Assembly (NCBI GenBank): GCA_903970445.1
Contig: CAJCIP010000060.1
Span: forward strand, 1 to 38,876
DNA: 38,876 bases
From: Verrucomicrobia bacterium Tous-C9LFEB
GTDB taxonomy: Bacteria > Acidobacteriota > Terriglobia > Terriglobales > Acidobacteriaceae
Direction of reading: 5' to 3'
The stretch's first letter is position 1. Every line of letters begins with the position of its first letter. This document shows, piece by piece, positions 24,009 through 33,137 of the stretch. The translations under genes were made by a program, and so were the position numbers. The notes beneath the pieces were generated by a model that worked only from the letters and a program-made list of their open reading frames with translations, made no database searches and was not told the DNA's origin.

Positions 24009-24043
24009 ACAAAAAAGTACCGCCGGAGAATTCATCTCCGGCG
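24009..24043 (-). terminator. Rho-independent terminator after the BON-domain gene
   Basis: The minus strand has a perfect 9-bp stem CGCCGGAGA / TCTCCGGCG with a five-base loop, followed closely by TACTTTTTTG. It lies just after the stop of the BON-domain gene. Confidence 0.9.
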
Positions 24044-24065
24044 GATATAGAGGTTAGCTTACTCA

Positions 24066-25451
24066 TTAGCGGTAAGGATAAGGAGCTGGTGGAGGCCCAT
24101 AGTAGGGTCCATAAGGACTGTAATATCGGCGCGCAACCGGACGCACTCCCGGGATGGGACCAGCGGCGTACGCCAGGCGAGCCATCTCCTGCTGCGAAAC
24201 GGTGGAGACGGTCGTGGGCTGAGCCAGGTGGAACGTGAGAATGGACTCCGGTGGAACAATGACACGACCGCCACCCGACGCTGCGGACCCGGCAACCCCG
24301 ACCGCACCGCCGGCTGCCGCGCCGATGGCAGCGCCTGCGCCTCCGCCGGACACCCCACCGAGGATTGCGCCCAGGGCTCCGAGACCCAGAGCGCTATTTA
24401 CGGTCGAGATTGTCTTGTCGCGTCCCTCACGATCCCAGGGAACGGAGACGATAGGGTAGACCTGTCCGCCGAGGACAAGACCATTCAGGGCTAAAGCAAG
24501 TTCGCCGCGGCCTTTGAGGGCACCCGCTTTATGAGCGTCCACGACCGTTCCCTGCACGGTAGCTCCGCGAGGAATCGCCACGGCTCCGCCGGACACGACA
24601 TCATTTAAGACCATGCCTTCGAAGGGCGTACCAGGGGCGATGTGGTTGGAGTCGATGCCGCGATTGATGCGAACCTGTAACAGCGCACCGGGCGCGATGG
24701 TCACAATCTGGCCGGCCTGCTGGCTTCCTGGGCCCGATGGCGCGACTGTATCAGGATAGGGAGCATAACCGTTGCCATACATGGGCCGGCGTGGTGGCGC
24801 CGGTTGTCCATAGCCAGGCTGCGTTCCATTACCTGCATAGCCGGGCTGCTGGCTGTATGCAGGGGGTTGGGAGTACTGAGGCTGCTGCTCAGGATAGCTT
24901 CCCTGGGGGTAGTTCTGTGGTTGACCGTAGCCTGACTGCTGCTGAGGATAAGCGGGTTGTTGCGCTTGCGCCGCGGCCTGCTGATTGTAAGCCTGCTGTT
25001 GATTTGACTGCGGATGAGCCTGGTTCTGGTTGTCCGCCGCGGGCGCGCATGTGCCGTCGGACTGCAACTGGCAGTTTGGCGCACCCGTGTTTGCCTGTTG
25101 ATCAGTTGCTGCCGAGGTCTGCTGGTCGCCCGATGCCGTGGACGGATCGCCGAGCGTCAACTGATCGACAACCTTCTTCACGCCGTCAGCACGCGCGGCA
25201 AGATTTTCCGCTTTCGTACGAAGCTCCTCGGTCTGCACCACGCCGGAAAGCGTCACAGTACCGTAAATCGTCGAGGACTGGATGCTCTGTGTAGAGAGCT
25301 CTGGAGCAGTGGCAAGCTGCCGGAGTACGTTGGATTCGATTTGTGCGTCGGGAACTATTTTGGTCTGCGCCCAAACGGGCTCTGCTACCAAGGCGAACAT
25401 TGTCACCGCAAGAGCGGCTTTCACCGCGCGATGATCTCTCAAAAGACTCAT
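24066..25451 (-). CDS. Secreted BON-domain protein with Gln/Pro/Tyr-rich linker
   Basis: A 461-residue exported protein with a signal peptide at 1-28 (ends AEPVWA). A BON domain at about 34-101 (IESNVLRQLATAP, TLSGVVQTEELRTKAENLA) is a small fold that associates with phospholipid or envelope surfaces. Residues ~102-245 are a low-complexity linker of Gln, Pro, Tyr, Gly and Asn. A beta-rich segment at about 250-345 (APGALLQVRINRGIDSNHIAPGTPFEGMV, PRGATVQGTVVDA) follows, similar in style to VirB10/TrbI-like barrels. A Gly-zipper stretch (GALGAILGGVSGGGAGAAIGAAAGG) precedes a Tyr/Pro-rich end. ATG 25451 has a good ribosome site (GGAGGATAAGTAAC). The role is probably envelope-structural and is not known. 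Confidence 0.82.
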   Translation of the reverse strand: MSLLRDHRAVKAALAVTMFALVAEPVWAQTKIVPDAQIESNVLRQLATAPELSTQSIQSSTIYGTVTLSGVVQTEELRTKAENLAARADGVKKVVDQLTLGDPSTASGDQQTSAATDQQANTGAPNCQLQSDGTCAPAADNQNQAHPQSNQQQAYNQQAAAQAQQPAYPQQQSGYGQPQNYPQGSYPEQQPQYSQPPAYSQQPGYAGNGTQPGYGQPAPPRRPMYGNGYAPYPDTVAPSGPGSQQAGQIVTIAPGALLQVRINRGIDSNHIAPGTPFEGMVLNDVVSGGAVAIPRGATVQGTVVDAHKAGALKGRGELALALNGLVLGGQVYPIVSVPWDREGRDKTISTVNSALGLGALGAILGGVSGGGAGAAIGAAAGGAVGVAGSAASGGGRVIVPPESILTFHLAQPTTVSTVSQQEMARLAYAAGPIPGVRPVARRYYSPYGPYYGPPPAPYPYR

Positions 25452-25628
25452 GTTACTTATCCTCCGCGAGTCGCTGCTCCGCGCCGTAGGCAGTGAACTT
25501 CAGCTGCGGTGGTTCAGGACCCACCTGTAGTGAAGACGCAAACTTGAGAAAAAAGTTCCGGCCGAGACGCCCCTGCGAGGAAGGTCTCACGGCCGTAAAG
25601 TAGCTCCCACTTAGGAGCATGGTGCTCT

Positions 25629-25657
25629 TTGACTGATGGCAGCGAAGACTCTATAGT
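25629..25657 (+). promoter_or_regulatory. Sigma70-type promoter of tRNA-fMet
   Basis: TTGACT (25629-25634), 17 bases of spacer, then TATAGT (25652-25657). The first base of the mature tRNA is 7 bases after the -10 element, so transcription should begin at or within a base or two of the tRNA 5' end. Confidence 0.8.
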
Positions 25658-25663
25658 TAGAGA

Positions 25664-25740
<77 letters not shown>

Positions 25741-25813
25741 ATCGAATCAATCACTTAGAGAGAATCAAAAAACCGATTCACTCCCATTTACTCCCAATAA
25801 GAAAATTTGCACT

Positions 25814-26020
25814 TTAGGCGCTCGCCCGCAAGAGCTTGAGCACCATCGTGACTACCTTTTCATTGGCTTCCCTCTTCGACTCCGGCATCGCCTGTCCATA
25901 CACATTCATCGTGGTCTGGATGGAGGCGTGACGCATGAGTTCCTGTTGGACCTTCATCGGTGCTTCGGTCTCGTCCAGCCATGAACGATACGTGTGGCGG
26001 AACGTGTGCCCAGCCGATGC
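25814..26020 (-). pseudogene. C-terminal remnant of a tyrosine-recombinase integrase
   Basis: A minus-strand frame reads GHTFRHTYRSWLDETEAPMK and then VQQELMRHASIQTTMNVYGQ, ending near LLRASA and a stop at 25814. This contains HxxR, the second His (RHAS) and the nucleophile Tyr (NVYG) of phage-type integrases. Upstream of GHTF the frame quickly loses similarity, so only about 68 residues remain and no N-terminal or Arg I region is found. It points toward the tRNA-fMet gene 74 bases away, the classic arrangement for an element integrated at a tRNA 3' end. It is judged a decayed remnant. Confidence 0.85.
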
Positions 26021-26061
26021 CCCCGTACTTGCCGGAATCGGCGAGGATACAATGTTGCGCT

Positions 26062-26244
26062 ATGGACAACTTGCCCGAAAAAGCCCTTGATGAACAATCA
26101 CCCAAGTTCACTAGGCGGCAGCGCACGTTCGCCCGCATCTACATCGCTGTGACTTGCTTTGGCCTGCTCGGCCTTCCGATCCTGGCGTCCCATCTGGCGA
26201 TACGGTATGGTTCGCCGCTGGCGCATCACATAGAAGTTCCCTGA
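26062..26244 (+). CDS. Small hypothetical membrane protein (60 aa)
   Basis: ATG 26062 opens a 60-codon frame with a charged N-terminus (MDNLPEKALDEQ, KFTRRQR) and one hydrophobic span (about 27-45, IYIAVTCFGLLGLPILASHL). The positive-inside pattern is credible. It lies in the gene-poor scar beside the integrase remnant. No family is recognised and the ribosome site is weak. Confidence 0.45.
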   Translation: MDNLPEKALDEQSPKFTRRQRTFARIYIAVTCFGLLGLPILASHLAIRYGSPLAHHIEVP

Positions 26245-26725
26245 ATTACCATCATGGCCTGGTTCCTTCTAACGTGCTTACTCTACGGACCGACGCGACG
26301 ACTCGTAGGGAACGGCTAAGATTTTCATTGCGCGAGGTCATGCCTGCAAGTGACCGCTGCCTTCAGTTTGGCCGATGGCCGAAGGGGATGGCGTCGAGCG
26401 ATTGTCCGTCACGGCTTGTCTCTGCCTCGGGCACGAGGCTCTTGAGCAATGCATCGTCTGAGAAGATTGATGCCCCTAAAAGAATGTTCTCCTCCACGCC
26501 GTTGACGTTTGCCCGACGTATTGGGCAGAGTTAGGACACATAGAAGCATTGGCCTCGGTGATCGTTTGGCCGAAGCCAACATTCTTTGCATAGCAGGCGT
26601 AGTCATCCGTGGAGAGCTTGATCGACTGTCCGTGATGTCCGCGATTCAAGGTCAAAAAACCAGTTCCATGACTTGGCAGAGCCGGCGCATTTTCTTACGC
26701 TGTTTGAGGAAGGGAGTGGAACGCC
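26245..26725. other. Gene-poor stretch in the integration scar
   Basis: Only short, mutually overlapping frames occur and none has a convincing start or composition. No repeat matching the tRNA 3' end was seen that would mark the far attachment site. It looks like degraded accessory DNA. Confidence 0.4.
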
Positions 26726-26938
26726 ATGCCTATCGATGAAGGTAAACGGCGCACGCTGAAGCGGCACATCTTGCCGGTGACGGTACTGTCGAGTGCCATG
26801 ATCCCTGTGGCCTTCTTTACAAGGCACTTAGCGTGGCCGCTGCCTTTGGTCATCATCGGGGTCATGTTAGCAATCGTCCTCGCACTTGCCGTTCGAGCGT
26901 TCAAGTGGATCCGTGCAAATCGCGACTCATTGCAGTGA
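26726..26938 (+). CDS. Small two-span membrane protein (70 aa)
   Basis: ATG 26726 is preceded by GGAAGGGAG about 12 bases upstream. The 70-residue product has a basic N-terminus (KRRTLKRH), two hydrophobic spans (about 16-32 and 35-57) and a short basic/acidic tail. This is the pattern of a real small inner-membrane protein. No family is recognised. It is isolated, with gene-poor sequence on both sides. Confidence 0.55.
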   Translation: MPIDEGKRRTLKRHILPVTVLSSAMIPVAFFTRHLAWPLPLVIIGVMLAIVLALAVRAFKWIRANRDSLQ

Positions 26939-27244
26939 CAGTTCCCTAGTTCCAAGCCGCCTTGGACCGCACGTTGTCGAACTGAAGGCGTCTTCTGTCT
27001 GCGGAGAACATCCCTTAGGCACAAGTACTGCGTCTGCACCTTCTTTCAGTCGGCGGGACAAAAGTCGAACGGACGAATGTAGTCATAACCGTTCAACTCT
27101 TACTAGCTCGACGTGCTACTGAACGCTGATCGGCGAAGCCGAGGCCGTTATTGGAAACACGGGTCGGAGCGCACTCCGAACAAACCGAAGCCTGTCCGAA
27201 AACGTACTTTCGGTACTTTTAGTAGCCCCTTTGCTCATCGCAGT
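26939..27244. other. Gene-free stretch before the GH106 gene end
   Basis: I see no gene here. A small inverted motif GTAC-TTTCG-GTAC lies near 27205, followed by TTTTAG. It might act in termination on the plus strand but is too short to call. Confidence 0.35.
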
Positions 27245-30200
27245 TTAAGCTGGACCCGATTCTTTGCGGAGAATCAGGACGGGGCCAAGCAGGCCTGAGG
27301 GAACTAATGGAGAGGACTTCTTGTAGGGGTTGTGGGCGGTAAATGTGTACTTCGATGTACTGCCGGGCTGAGCGTCACCGATAAGGCGATTTACCCACAA
27401 GTTCGCGACGCGTATTTCCACTGTGTTCGGGCCGGGCACCAAAATTCTGGAAACATCGATGCGGTATGGCGGTTTCCACACAATGCCAAGAGCATGCCCA
27501 TTGACCTTCACTTCAGCCAGGTTAGCGACATCACCCAGATCAAGCAAAAGCGAAGCGCCGGAATGGAACCAAGTTGCAGAAGCATTGATCGTCTTTGTAT
27601 AAGTTGCGTGACCTGAGAAGTAACGGATGCCCGGGTCTGCATTCTCACTCAATGAAACGAGTGCCGGCAACTCCGTACTTGGCGGAGCGCCACGGCCCGC
27701 TTCAAACAATACGTTCCAAGGGCCATAGATTGGAGCCAGCGTTTCTTCCCGAGCAGGCGGGATTGCAAGTAAGGATGACTGCGTCGGTCTGCGGAAGACG
27801 ACGAACACAGCCTCATAGGGTTCCAGTGTCAAGGGGATCGAAGTTCGTCCATTTGCAATCCGATATGAAGTGGTTTCCATCATGCCGGTGTCGGCGTGCC
27901 ACAACTCTGCTGCGCGGCCAACTACGCGGAACTCCGCCTGTATATTTTCACGATGACTCTTACGGTTATCTACGTAAAAGACATCGCCGTCGTCCAGCTT
28001 GCGGTGGACGAACAGAACCTCCGTGTCGGAGCTTGTTGAGGATGCTGGTTTTGCGTAGCTGAAGTCCTGGGTTATTGATAAAGAGTTCAACGCTTCCGCG
28101 AGCGGCATGCCGTGGAGGATGTGGCCTTTGCCGTACGAGCTCTTCGCCCCCCACATCTCGGCGGCAATGGCTTCGAACTGCTTGTCATCATCGGCGAGGC
28201 TTGGTGTGCTGATGGGCTTTTCTCCTACAACGACAGCGCCATCTCGCACAAGCCGTTGTATCGCGCGGAGGACGGGCAATGACATGTGGCTGCTGTACGG
28301 ATCGAGGGCGAGGACGCGGTAATGCATACCGCTCTTCGTGGTGAGCTCTCCGTTCTTGGTTTCGAGCTCATGAATTAGCGCGTCGGCATTGATGTAATCG
28401 AAGTTGTACCCTTGTGGAACGGCGGGCGATTTGTTTGCAAAGATCGCTGTCAGGTTTGAATCCTCGCCGTAAAAGTAGGCGATGTCTGCGACAAAGCGGC
28501 CTTGCTGCAGCATCCAGGCACTTCGCGAGAGATACGTGATCCAAGGTTGCGCCTGCTCTGCCCAGTTCTCATTACGATTGAACCACTGGCCATAGGGGCC
28601 CAGGGCTAAGCCGGGCGCTTTTTCAATGAGCGGTTGATGGACTGAGCTATGAATCATGAAGCGATTCAAACCCATCGCTAATTCCTTATCCGCTGTGGGC
28701 TTGAGCGTGGCCGGACACCATCCCCACGGACTAGCGGCGGCGGTCAGCGATTCAGCGGCAACAATCTCCTTGCCGTAGATATGGGCAACGGAAGCGGACT
28801 CGCGGACATCGGCGTTGTAGCCAAACAGGTCTTGGTTTACACCAGGCCGTTGCGCCCACATGGCCGACATAGGAACATCAACCGCCCGCTTCATTTCCAT
28901 GCCATCGCCGATGGTGGCGCGGCCGCTCTCATGCGATTCCCCGTACATGCCCATGCCGCGTTGATGCAGGATTGCCGCCAGCGTGCCGTAGTGGTTTTCA
29001 GCCACCAGATCTGCAATCGTCTTTCTTACATCCCAAAGAAAGCGGTCGCTGTCTTCCGCGCTGCTGACGATACGGCCAGTCATGACCGGGAGCCACGGCA
29101 GGGGATCATACCCGCGTCGACGCCTAAACTCTTGGACCATCTCATCAGTCCAGTTTTGTGTTCCCGCTTCCCAGCTGTCGTTGACGACGTACCGCAATCC
29201 GTTCTTGCCCATCAATCCGCCGGTGGCGTCCCTGTAGTTGTCGAGATAGTGATTGAAGTATGCCGTCACATCGGCGCGATTTAACTTGTCGACTTCAGGG
29301 CCGGTGGCTTCGGTCGGCGCAGGGTGATTGGTGATGCCTGTGAGGGAGTAGCCGAAGCGAAGGACGAGCCAGTGACCCGGCGGAGGTGTCCAGTCGAGCG
29401 TTCCGTCGGGATGCAGGCTAGCAGTGAGATTGACTACATCCGCTTTCTGAATGACAGATCCTCGATCAACCGGCTGCGTTGAAGAGCCATACAGATCTGG
29501 GATCGCGGCGAAAGCGGCTTTCTCTTCAAAACGATTGACGCGACCTTCCGTGTGCAGTTGCAACTCAGCGATATCGTGCGTCGTAACGGTTGGGAACTGG
29601 AATGGTGCGTCATCCATGTCGAAGGGCGGAGCCGATCCGCTCGTCTTCTCCGTAAAGGTCAACCGGAAATAGCGCGCAGTGCGCGGAGCGAAATCAAGGG
29701 TGTGCTGCACGGCGCCGAAGGTCGGAACGCGAACGATGGATGTGTAGAGGGTCCCGTCGTCGCTGGACTCAAGGACCGGACCATCGTTCGTTTCGCCGCC
29801 GAAAGCTGCGAAAGGATTACGGAACCCGCCGGGCGCGTAGGTGATGGCACGTATGGTCGTAGGCTTTCCGAAGTCGAACTGTACCCACGATTGTTTGCCA
29901 GGAGGAGCTATAGGAATGCTGACAGATTGATTAAGGTCGGCATCCCACAGAAGTTCCGCGTGAGGTATAGCTCCGCTGATACTGGAAACTTTGGGCTCCA
30001 GCTCTTCCATCGAGTGTCGATCTGACAGTTCGCGCACGGCGATAACGGCTACGTCTGAAGAAAAATCGACGGCCTTCGGCGCCTTGTCACTGCCTAACAT
30101 GGCCATCGGGTCGGCCGCGGCAAGATTGCCAAAAGGGCCCGTCTGCGTGGGTGCGGGTGCGAGCCGCCCGTGAAACGGGACGCCGCCTTCGATAGAAGTT

Positions 30201-30670
30201 TCACTCCAGACCAGCTTCTTCATCGCCTGCGACGGTTTCACCCATGGGCCGCCACTTTCACTCCAGCCCGGTGAGCCTGCGACCGCCATTTCAAAGCCTA
30301 AGGAGTCACCCTTCTTGAGGGCTTGCAGGAATGCTTCTTTCCACGGAGGCGTCATGTAAATCAAGCGCTTGTCGACAACCTGCGGCGTACTAAGGGCTAC
30401 ATCGAAGTTCTGGAAACCGGCTATGCCAACTCGATGCATCCACTCCAGATCGAGGTCGATGCCTTCCGTGGTGACATTGCCGTTCATCCAGTGCCACCAG
30501 ACTCGCGGACGCGCTGTATCGGGAGGATTCCTAAATCCCTCTTCGAGACTTGGCTTGGTTGAAACTGTCTGTTGACCGCGCGCTGGACGAGTCCATGACG
30601 TGATGAAGCAGGCGGTGATCGTCAGCACCGATAGAACACGACCCATGCGAGTAAAAGTTGGCAATCTCAT
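27245..30670 (-). CDS. GH106 alpha-L-rhamnosidase, secreted
   Basis: A large exported glycosidase expected to remove alpha-L-rhamnose from plant pectin or glycosides. ATG 30670 gives 1141 residues with an N-terminal signal (MRLPTFTRMGRVLSVLTITACFITSW...). A TTG further up is open but unlikely. GH106 hallmarks are WWHWMNGN near residue 58, DLDLEWMHRVGIAGFQ and a large TIM-barrel region with acidic candidates in NDSWEAGTQNW, YGESHESG and VAAESLTA. An F5/8-type C-like insert lies around 250-380 (WVQFDFGKPTTIRAITY). A C-terminal beta-sandwich has LDLGDVANLAEVKVNG and GPNTVEIRVANLWVNR. It lies 107 bases beyond the cyclase stop on the same strand but is probably its own unit. Confidence 0.9.
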   Translation of the reverse strand: MRLPTFTRMGRVLSVLTITACFITSWTRPARGQQTVSTKPSLEEGFRNPPDTARPRVWWHWMNGNVTTEGIDLDLEWMHRVGIAGFQNFDVALSTPQVVDKRLIYMTPPWKEAFLQALKKGDSLGFEMAVAGSPGWSESGGPWVKPSQAMKKLVWSETSIEGGVPFHGRLAPAPTQTGPFGNLAAADPMAMLGSDKAPKAVDFSSDVAVIAVRELSDRHSMEELEPKVSSISGAIPHAELLWDADLNQSVSIPIAPPGKQSWVQFDFGKPTTIRAITYAPGGFRNPFAAFGGETNDGPVLESSDDGTLYTSIVRVPTFGAVQHTLDFAPRTARYFRLTFTEKTSGSAPPFDMDDAPFQFPTVTTHDIAELQLHTEGRVNRFEEKAAFAAIPDLYGSSTQPVDRGSVIQKADVVNLTASLHPDGTLDWTPPPGHWLVLRFGYSLTGITNHPAPTEATGPEVDKLNRADVTAYFNHYLDNYRDATGGLMGKNGLRYVVNDSWEAGTQNWTDEMVQEFRRRRGYDPLPWLPVMTGRIVSSAEDSDRFLWDVRKTIADLVAENHYGTLAAILHQRGMGMYGESHESGRATIGDGMEMKRAVDVPMSAMWAQRPGVNQDLFGYNADVRESASVAHIYGKEIVAAESLTAAASPWGWCPATLKPTADKELAMGLNRFMIHSSVHQPLIEKAPGLALGPYGQWFNRNENWAEQAQPWITYLSRSAWMLQQGRFVADIAYFYGEDSNLTAIFANKSPAVPQGYNFDYINADALIHELETKNGELTTKSGMHYRVLALDPYSSHMSLPVLRAIQRLVRDGAVVVGEKPISTPSLADDDKQFEAIAAEMWGAKSSYGKGHILHGMPLAEALNSLSITQDFSYAKPASSTSSDTEVLFVHRKLDDGDVFYVDNRKSHRENIQAEFRVVGRAAELWHADTGMMETTSYRIANGRTSIPLTLEPYEAVFVVFRRPTQSSLLAIPPAREETLAPIYGPWNVLFEAGRGAPPSTELPALVSLSENADPGIRYFSGHATYTKTINASATWFHSGASLLLDLGDVANLAEVKVNGHALGIVWKPPYRIDVSRILVPGPNTVEIRVANLWVNRLIGDAQPGSTSKYTFTAHNPYKKSSPLVPSGLLGPVLILRKESGPA

Positions 30671-30776
30671 TCTCCGACTTGTTATGTATTCGTTGTCCGG
30701 CGGTGTCAACCCGCTGGGGACTGCGTCAACTCTGCGAGGCTGCTACATCGTGCCTAGTGGAGCGGAAGGATTGTGA

Positions 30777-31550
30777 TCAAGGGTTTTCGTCGAAGATCGC
30801 GACGACTCGAGAAAAACCGGCGGACGCACGTTTGATCTTTACTGGGAAGCAAGACACAGTAAAACCAACGGATGGCAACTGATCCAGATTGGCGAGTTTC
30901 TCAATCTGGCAATATGAGCGCTCGCGCCCAGCTTTATGGCCTTCCCAGATGATGGATGCGTCGCCTTCTGCTGCGAACCGCGCACGAGTAAAGGAGAAGG
31001 GTGCGTCCCAGCTCCAAGCGTCCGTACCGACGACCTTGACGCCTTGCTCCAGGAGCCACAGGGTAGCCTCGCGCCCAAAACCGCATCCCGAGCCAAGATA
31101 GGCTGGAGAACCATACGCGTCACCCGCTGATGTGTTCATCAGAACGATTTCAAGAGGACGCAATACATGTCCGATATTTTTCAGTGCCGCCTGCACCTCT
31201 GCCGCCGAAACGACATGACCCGATGGTGAATCGCGGAAGTCGAGCTTTACACCTGGCCGCAGGAACCAATCGAGCGGAGCTTCGTCGATGGTGATGGCAG
31301 GCTTGCCGCCGTCCATTGTGGAAGCGTAGTGCCAGGGCGCATCGATGTGGGTTCCGTTGTGCGTCGTGACGGACAAGCGCTCGACCGCCCAACCTTCGGA
31401 GTCTGGCATCTGGTGTGCCGAGAGGCCCGGAAACATAGCGACCATCTCCTGTACACCTTGCGCGTGATCTGCATAGGTGATGGTCGGGCCCAACCCGGGA
31501 GGATCGGCGGGAACATCGTTCTCAATAGCTCGCGAAAGGTCAAGAATCAT
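30777..31550 (-). CDS. Cyclase-family metal-dependent hydrolase (kynurenine formamidase fold)
   Basis: A 257-residue protein of the family with the metal motif HxGTHxDxPxH, here HNGTHIDAPWH (residues 64-74). It also has GTDAWSWD and a C-terminal GFTVSCFPVKIKRASAGFSRVVA typical of the family. Members hydrolyse amides, lactones or similar bonds and include KynB formamidase and polyketide-type cyclases. It follows pcaJ by 91 bases on the same strand, so it is probably co-transcribed with pcaIJ. A role in hydrolysing a lactone or related intermediate of aromatic catabolism is possible but not shown. Start ATG 31550 has AAGGAC upstream. Confidence 0.85.
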   Translation of the reverse strand: MILDLSRAIENDVPADPPGLGPTITYADHAQGVQEMVAMFPGLSAHQMPDSEGWAVERLSVTTHNGTHIDAPWHYASTMDGGKPAITIDEAPLDWFLRPGVKLDFRDSPSGHVVSAAEVQAALKNIGHVLRPLEIVLMNTSAGDAYGSPAYLGSGCGFGREATLWLLEQGVKVVGTDAWSWDAPFSFTRARFAAEGDASIIWEGHKAGRERSYCQIEKLANLDQLPSVGFTVSCFPVKIKRASAGFSRVVAIFDENP

Positions 31551-31641
31551 GATGGATCAGTCCTTACTGCTCAGAGTTTGAACCTTTAGAGCGAGAGCGA
31601 TGCTCGTGTCGCCGTCGATGCAAAGGCAACAAGAACGCAGT

Positions 31642-32301
31642 TCACGAGCACGCTAACTGCTGCAGGCTGGCGTCAAAATGCAACGCTGCCTCCGTTTTGG
31701 CAACAACCATATCCCGGGTCACGCCGGGGGCAAGCTCTATCACAACAAAGCCCGCAGCCGTTACATCAACCACGCATAGGTCGGTGATTACTCGTTTCAC
31801 CACTCCGGCACCGGTTAGTGGCAACGCGCAACGCCGGAGCAACTTCGGCGCGCCGGCTTGTGTGGCATGCTCCATGACAACCACGACACGAGGCACCCCT
31901 GCCACCAGGTCCATTGCGCCGCCCATGCCTTTTACCTTTTTTCCGGGAATCATCCAGTTGGCGAGATCGCCGTTTTCAGCGACCTCCATTGCGCCGAGAA
32001 TCGCAAGATTGATATGACCGCCGCGGATCATACCGAAGGAGTCGGCACTCGAGAAAGTAGACGCTCCTGGAAGGAAGGTGACGGTCTCCTTGCCGGCGTT
32101 GATCAGGTCGGCATCAACTTCTTCGCGACTCGGGTACGGGCCAATACCAAGCAAACCGTTTTCTGACTGAAGGATGACAGATACATCAGCAGGAATATAG
32201 TTCGCTACCAGTGTTGGAATGCCAATGCCAAGGTTAACGTAGTACCCGTCCTTCAGTTCGCCTGCCGCACGGGCAGCCATCTGTTCTCTTGTCCAAGCCA
32301 C
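31642..32301 (-). CDS. pcaJ: 3-oxoacid/3-oxoadipate CoA-transferase subunit B
   Basis: The beta subunit of a succinyl-CoA-dependent CoA transferase. It contains [15 protein letters not shown] and the catalytic Glu in SENGLLGIG (E47). [20 protein letters not shown] and [11 protein letters not shown] are family features. GTG 32301 follows directly on the pcaI stop (TAAGTG) and has GGAAGGAAG as ribosome site. Given the neighbouring thiolase and protocatechuate dioxygenase, the substrate is most likely beta-ketoadipate, although acetoacetate enzymes look very similar. Confidence 0.93.
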   Translation of the reverse strand: MAWTREQMAARAAGELKDGYYVNLGIGIPTLVANYIPADVSVILQSENGLLGIGPYPSREEVDADLINAGKETVTFLPGASTFSSADSFGMIRGGHINLAILGAMEVAENGDLANWMIPGKKVKGMGGAMDLVAGVPRVVVVMEHATQAGAPKLLRRCALPLTGAGVVKRVITDLCVVDVTAAGFVVIELAPGVTRDMVVAKTEAALHFDASLQQLACS

Positions 32302-33003
32302 TTAGGCTTCCTTCCGAAGGGTGAGCTTTTCGATCCGACGTTCGGGCGCGGCATTATGAATCACGCGATGAACGAAGATGCCAGGTGTATGAATTTCATC
32401 GGGGTCAAGCTCGCCGACGGGCACGATGATCTCAGCTTCGGCAATCGTGAACTTACCGCAGGCCGCAACGTTCGGATTGAAGTTCCGCGCTGTCAGGCGA
32501 TAGGCGAGATTGCCGTGAGCATCAGCCTTCCAAGCCTTTACCAAAGAAACGTCAGAGACAATGCTTCGTTCCAGAATGTACGTGCGGCCATCGAACGTTT
32601 TGTGCTCTTTGCCCTCGGCGACAAGAGTTCCCACGCCGGTAGGGGTATAGAAGCCGGGGATCCCGGCACCGCCCGCCCGCATCCGCTCGGCTAAGGTTCC
32701 CTGGGGACAAAGCTCGACCTCTAGTTCTCCCGAAAGATATTGGCGTGCGAATTCTGCGTTCTCGCCCACATAGCTGGAAATCATCTTGCGGACCTGCCGA
32801 CTCTCGAGCATCAGTCCCAGACCCCAACCATCAAGACCAGCGTTGTTGCTAACTACCGTGAGATCTCTCGCGCCTGAAGCTCGCAAAGCCTCAATCAACA
32901 CTTCCGGCACGCCACATGTACCGAATCCACCTACGGCCAGGAGAAACCCATCGTGAATCACACCGCTCAAAGCTTCCTGAGCGCTGTTGTAAAGCTTGTT
33001 CAA
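32302..33003 (-). CDS. pcaI: 3-oxoacid/3-oxoadipate CoA-transferase subunit A
   Basis: The alpha subunit, with the glycine-rich GGFGTCGVPE motif near residues 25-34 and GAGIPGFYTPTGVGT and NPNVAACGKFTIAEAE later. I chose TTG 33003 (MNKLYNSAQEAL, 233 residues). It matches the usual family start and has GGAG nine bases upstream. An ATG at 33051 would add 16 unrelated residues and run through that ribosome site. It is first in a leftward operon pcaI-pcaJ-cyclase. A palindrome with an ATTGTATGC-type site lies just upstream. Confidence 0.93.
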   Translation of the reverse strand: MNKLYNSAQEALSGVIHDGFLLAVGGFGTCGVPEVLIEALRASGARDLTVVSNNAGLDGWGLGLMLESRQVRKMISSYVGENAEFARQYLSGELEVELCPQGTLAERMRAGGAGIPGFYTPTGVGTLVAEGKEHKTFDGRTYILERSIVSDVSLVKAWKADAHGNLAYRLTARNFNPNVAACGKFTIAEAEIIVPVGELDPDEIHTPGIFVHRVIHNAAPERRIEKLTLRKEA

Positions 33004-33072
33004 AGGAATGCACTCCTGACTACACAGTGGTTCGTCATACGCGCCTCGCACCGGCGCGGCTGACGACTATGC

Positions 33073-33119
33073 GCATACAATATGCTTTTTATCGATAGAA
33101 AGTCTATCGTCGAAGCATA
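33073..33119 (-). promoter_or_regulatory. Candidate promoter and operator of pcaIJ
   Basis: On the minus strand TAGACT (33101-33106), 18 bases, then TATTGT (33077-33082) could form a promoter. Overlapping it are GCATA-CAA-TATGC (33073-33085), which contains ATTGTATGC in minus orientation, and CGATAGA-AAG-TCTATCG (33093-33109) with outer arms TATGCTT / AAGCATA. Such inverted repeats over a promoter fit binding by a GntR-type dimer. Assignment to the neighbouring regulators is inference. Confidence 0.55.
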
Positions 33120-33137
33120 GAGAGTTGGCAACGCATC

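Noticed and set aside
26530..26700. Minus-strand frame with a Cys/Gly-rich peptide (RGHHGQSIKLSTDDYACYAK...) in the scar region
   Set aside because: It has no credible start or ribosome site, has a stop just upstream, and no recognised domain; it could be a fragment but cannot be supported.
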